From: CAZGVV01 sp964529155
Lineage (GTDB): Bacteria; Pseudomonadota; Alphaproteobacteria; Rickettsiales; SXRF01
Length of the DNA: 35,413 nucleotides
Assembly: GCA_964529155.1 (NCBI GenBank)
Contig: CAZGVV010000013.1
Coordinates: 1-35,413 of the forward strand
Reading direction: 5' to 3'
Shown: positions 34,100 to 35,413 of the stretch, one piece after another
How the letters are laid out: the number at the start of each line of letters is the position of its first letter
Numbering within the stretch: the stretch's first letter is position 1
Made by a program: the position numbers and the translations under genes
Notes under the pieces: generated by a model
Databases searched by the model: none
Told to the model about the DNA's origin: nothing
Seen by the model: only the letters and a program-made list of their open reading frames with translations

Positions 34100-34510
34100 A
34101 TGGAATCACCTGCTTTCCTTATCTATCTTTGGATTGCACTGGGCAGTGCTATTGGCGGCATGGCACGTTATGCATGCAGTGTCTTTGCACTAACGCATTT
34201 TGGAGAAGCATTTCCGTGGGGAACCCTGGCAATTAACGTGGTCGGGTCTTTCATCATCGGCCTGTTTGCAACGCTCACCGCCGGGGAAGGCCGTCTACTG
34301 GTGTCGCACTCTACCCGCCTTTTCGTGATGGTAGGCTTATGCGGTGGATTTACCACCTTTTCAGCATTCAGCCTGCAAACGCTTATATTATTGCGCGAAG
34401 GCGACATGCTACGCGCGGGCACAAATATTGCATTATCGATAGTGCTTTGTTTGCTGGCCGTATGGCTGGGCCATGCGCTGGCCACTGCATTGAATCAAGC
34501 GAAAAGCTAA
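34100..34510 (+). CDS. crcB: Fluoride channel Fluc/CrcB
   Basis: 136-residue four-pass membrane protein that exports fluoride as an antiparallel dimer. Family signatures: GSAIGGMARYACS (15-27), PWGTLAINVVGSFIIGLFA (39-57) with the pore Asn, and GLCGGFTTFSAFSLQT (about 78-93) with the phenylalanine track. Segments end in ALSIVLCLLAVWLGHALA. It starts six bases after the efflux lipoprotein stop, so no fluoride riboswitch can lie directly before it. It shares one base with tsaB downstream (TAATG). The gene is probably co-transcribed with its neighbours. Confidence 0.95.
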   Translation: MESPAFLIYLWIALGSAIGGMARYACSVFALTHFGEAFPWGTLAINVVGSFIIGLFATLTAGEGRLLVSHSTRLFVMVGLCGGFTTFSAFSLQTLILLREGDMLRAGTNIALSIVLCLLAVWLGHALATALNQAKS

Positions 34511-35112
34511 TGTGTATTCTGGCCATAGAATCCGCCTGCCGGGGATGTTCCGTTGCGCTTATGCGTGACGGCAACATCATTGCTTACGTGCGTGACGATC
34601 AGCCCTCACGCCAGGCCGCGCAATTGGTGCCGATGATTGAACGTATCATGCGCGACGCGCAATGTTCGTTTTCTGACCTTGCACGCATTGCAGTAAGCGT
34701 GGGGCCAGGCAGCTTTACCGGCATTCGCATTGGGCTTGCTACGGCATGCGGCATTGGTTTTGCGGCCAATGTACCGGTGGTGGGTATTAGCACACTGGCG
34801 GCGATGGCCGCTGCGGTGGAGTCTGACTGCGCATCCGTACTTGCCGTGCTGGAAGCAGGAAAAGGCGAAGTCTACGTCCAGGCATTCGATTCAGCGCCCA
34901 AGCTGCGTGCGGTGGGCGAGGCAAAAGTCATGTCACCGGATGCCATGCAAGCACTTGCCCACGAGCGCGACGCCGTAACCCGCGAATTGCCGGATGCGCA
35001 AGGCGTAGCGTGGCTGGCAGCACACGGGGAAGATGCGCTCTTATTGCCACCAGAGCCACTCTATATCCGCCCACCAGATGCAAAACCCGCCACGAAATCG
35101 GGCCTTATTTAA
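34510..35112 (+). CDS. tsaB: tRNA t6A37 modification protein TsaB (YeaZ)
   Basis: 200-residue partner of TsaD and TsaE in making N6-threonylcarbamoyladenosine at position 37 of ANN-decoding tRNAs. The ASKHA-fold N-terminus ILAIESACRGCSVALMRDG (3-21) and the signature VSVGPGSFTGIRIGLATACG (63-82) are clear, followed by VVGISTLAAMA and VLAVLEAGKGEVYVQAF. The start at 34510 uses the last base of the crcB stop codon (TAATG). An upstream frame extension exists but is not family-like. It ends two bases before a palindromic repeat. Confidence 0.93.
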   Translation: MCILAIESACRGCSVALMRDGNIIAYVRDDQPSRQAAQLVPMIERIMRDAQCSFSDLARIAVSVGPGSFTGIRIGLATACGIGFAANVPVVGISTLAAMAAAVESDCASVLAVLEAGKGEVYVQAFDSAPKLRAVGEAKVMSPDAMQALAHERDAVTRELPDAQGVAWLAAHGEDALLLPPEPLYIRPPDAKPATKSGLI

Positions 35113-35113
35113 T

Positions 35114-35243
35114 GTCATGCCGGACTTGATCCGGCATCCATGGTGCAGCGCGTATAGTGAGTAAAATCGGCTTGCATTAGCCGTTACACACACAGCCTGC
35201 TGAATAAATGTTGCGATGGATGCTGAAACGAGTTCAGCATGAC
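35114..35243. repeat. REP-like element with two hairpins between tsaB and lptB
   Basis: 130 bp whose ends are inverted (GTCATGC at 35114-35120, GCATGAC at 35237-35243). Each end is a hairpin: ATGCCGGA-CTTGA-TCCGGCAT (35117-35137) and ATGCTGAA-ACGAG-TTCAGCAT (35220-35240), both with perfect 8-bp stems and 5-base loops. Sequences of the GTCATGCCGGACTTGATCCGG type are dispersed repeats in many alphaproteobacterial genomes. It fills the gap between two convergent genes and starts right after the tsaB stop. Confidence 0.7.
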
Positions 35244-35246
35244 CGT

Positions 35247-35413
35247 TTACGTTAAGGTAAACCGTTCACCCAGATACACACGACGCACGTCGCTGTTGCT
35301 GACGATTTCAGCAGGAGTGCCTTCCATCAATACGGAGCCATCATGCATGACATAGGCCCGGTCAATGATGTCCAGGGCTTCACGGACGTTATGGTCAGTA
35401 ATAAGCACCCCAA
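35247..35413 (-). CDS. lptB: LPS export ABC ATPase LptB, C-terminal fragment
   Basis: Only the last 54 or so residues are in the window; the gene continues past the right edge. The visible part reads GVLITDHNVREALDIIDRAY, with the H-loop histidine in ITDHNVRE, then VMHDGSVLMEGTPAEIV and the LptB-type end VRRVYLGERFTLT. LptB powers lipopolysaccharide extraction from the inner membrane with LptFG and LptC, which fits with kdsB elsewhere in the window. The stop lies three bases outside the palindromic repeat. Confidence 0.9.
   Translation of the reverse strand, partial: GVLITDHNVREALDIIDRAYVMHDGSVLMEGTPAEIVSNSDVRRVYLGERFTLT

Noticed and set aside
1..35413. CRISPR array, tRNA/rRNA genes, prophage or transposase gene
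   Set aside because: No regularly spaced repeats, no cloverleaf-like or rRNA stretches and no integrase, transposase or phage structural motifs were seen on either strand.

Overview
The window reads as a chromosomal segment of a Gram-negative, probably free-living, moderately GC-rich alphaproteobacterium. The inference rests on gene content: a membrane-anchored CycM-type cytochrome c, divergent mutS/maeB, kdsB with the QGDMPT signature, a split coaC/coaB next to dut, an AmpG-type permease, lptB, and GTCATGCCGGA-type palindromic repeats. Genus cannot be told. Two runs of ten Ns (19960-19969, 30605-30614) interrupt genes and look like fixed-length scaffold gaps, so this is probably a draft or metagenome-derived contig.

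Layout. 91-5921 is a compact minus-strand operon mutS > coaC > coaB > dut > Rrf2 regulator > cysK (mismatch repair, CoA synthesis, dUTP removal, cysteine synthesis). maeB (malic enzyme) diverges from mutS. A second minus-strand operon (12475 to 8585) runs cytochrome c > nfeD > qmcA > YejA-like peptide-binding protein. 12550-15613 holds kdsB > PfkB sugar/adenosine kinase > AmpG-like permease on the plus strand. Then come a small exported protein, cutA, an AsmA-like protein with a small basic protein upstream, and a group of tiny or exported proteins (18349-20412) including a 25-residue membrane peptide gene and a DJ-1/PfpI gene broken by a gap.

20555-25484 is a signalling island: a CHASE3-PAS histidine kinase, a stand-alone receiver, a REC-HK-REC hybrid kinase and a soluble kinase, with no DNA-binding output protein. 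It is followed by ovoA (ovothiol synthesis, minus strand) and by a tripartite RND efflux system, crcB and tsaB (plus strand). The window ends in the 3' part of lptB (minus strand).

The most unusual content is repetitive. A roughly 144-bp, almost fully palindromic MITE-like element occurs twice (8432-8573 and 25630-25774), each time between convergent genes. A palindromic repeat of another type lies between tsaB and lptB. An inverted-repeat-bounded segment is inserted in frame inside kdsB, much like the protein-coding palindromic elements known from Rickettsia. Also notable are a single in-frame TGA separating CoaC from CoaB, a terminator-like hairpin in the maeB leader, and the output-less kinase cluster. 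No CRISPR array, tRNA, rRNA or intact transposase gene was seen.
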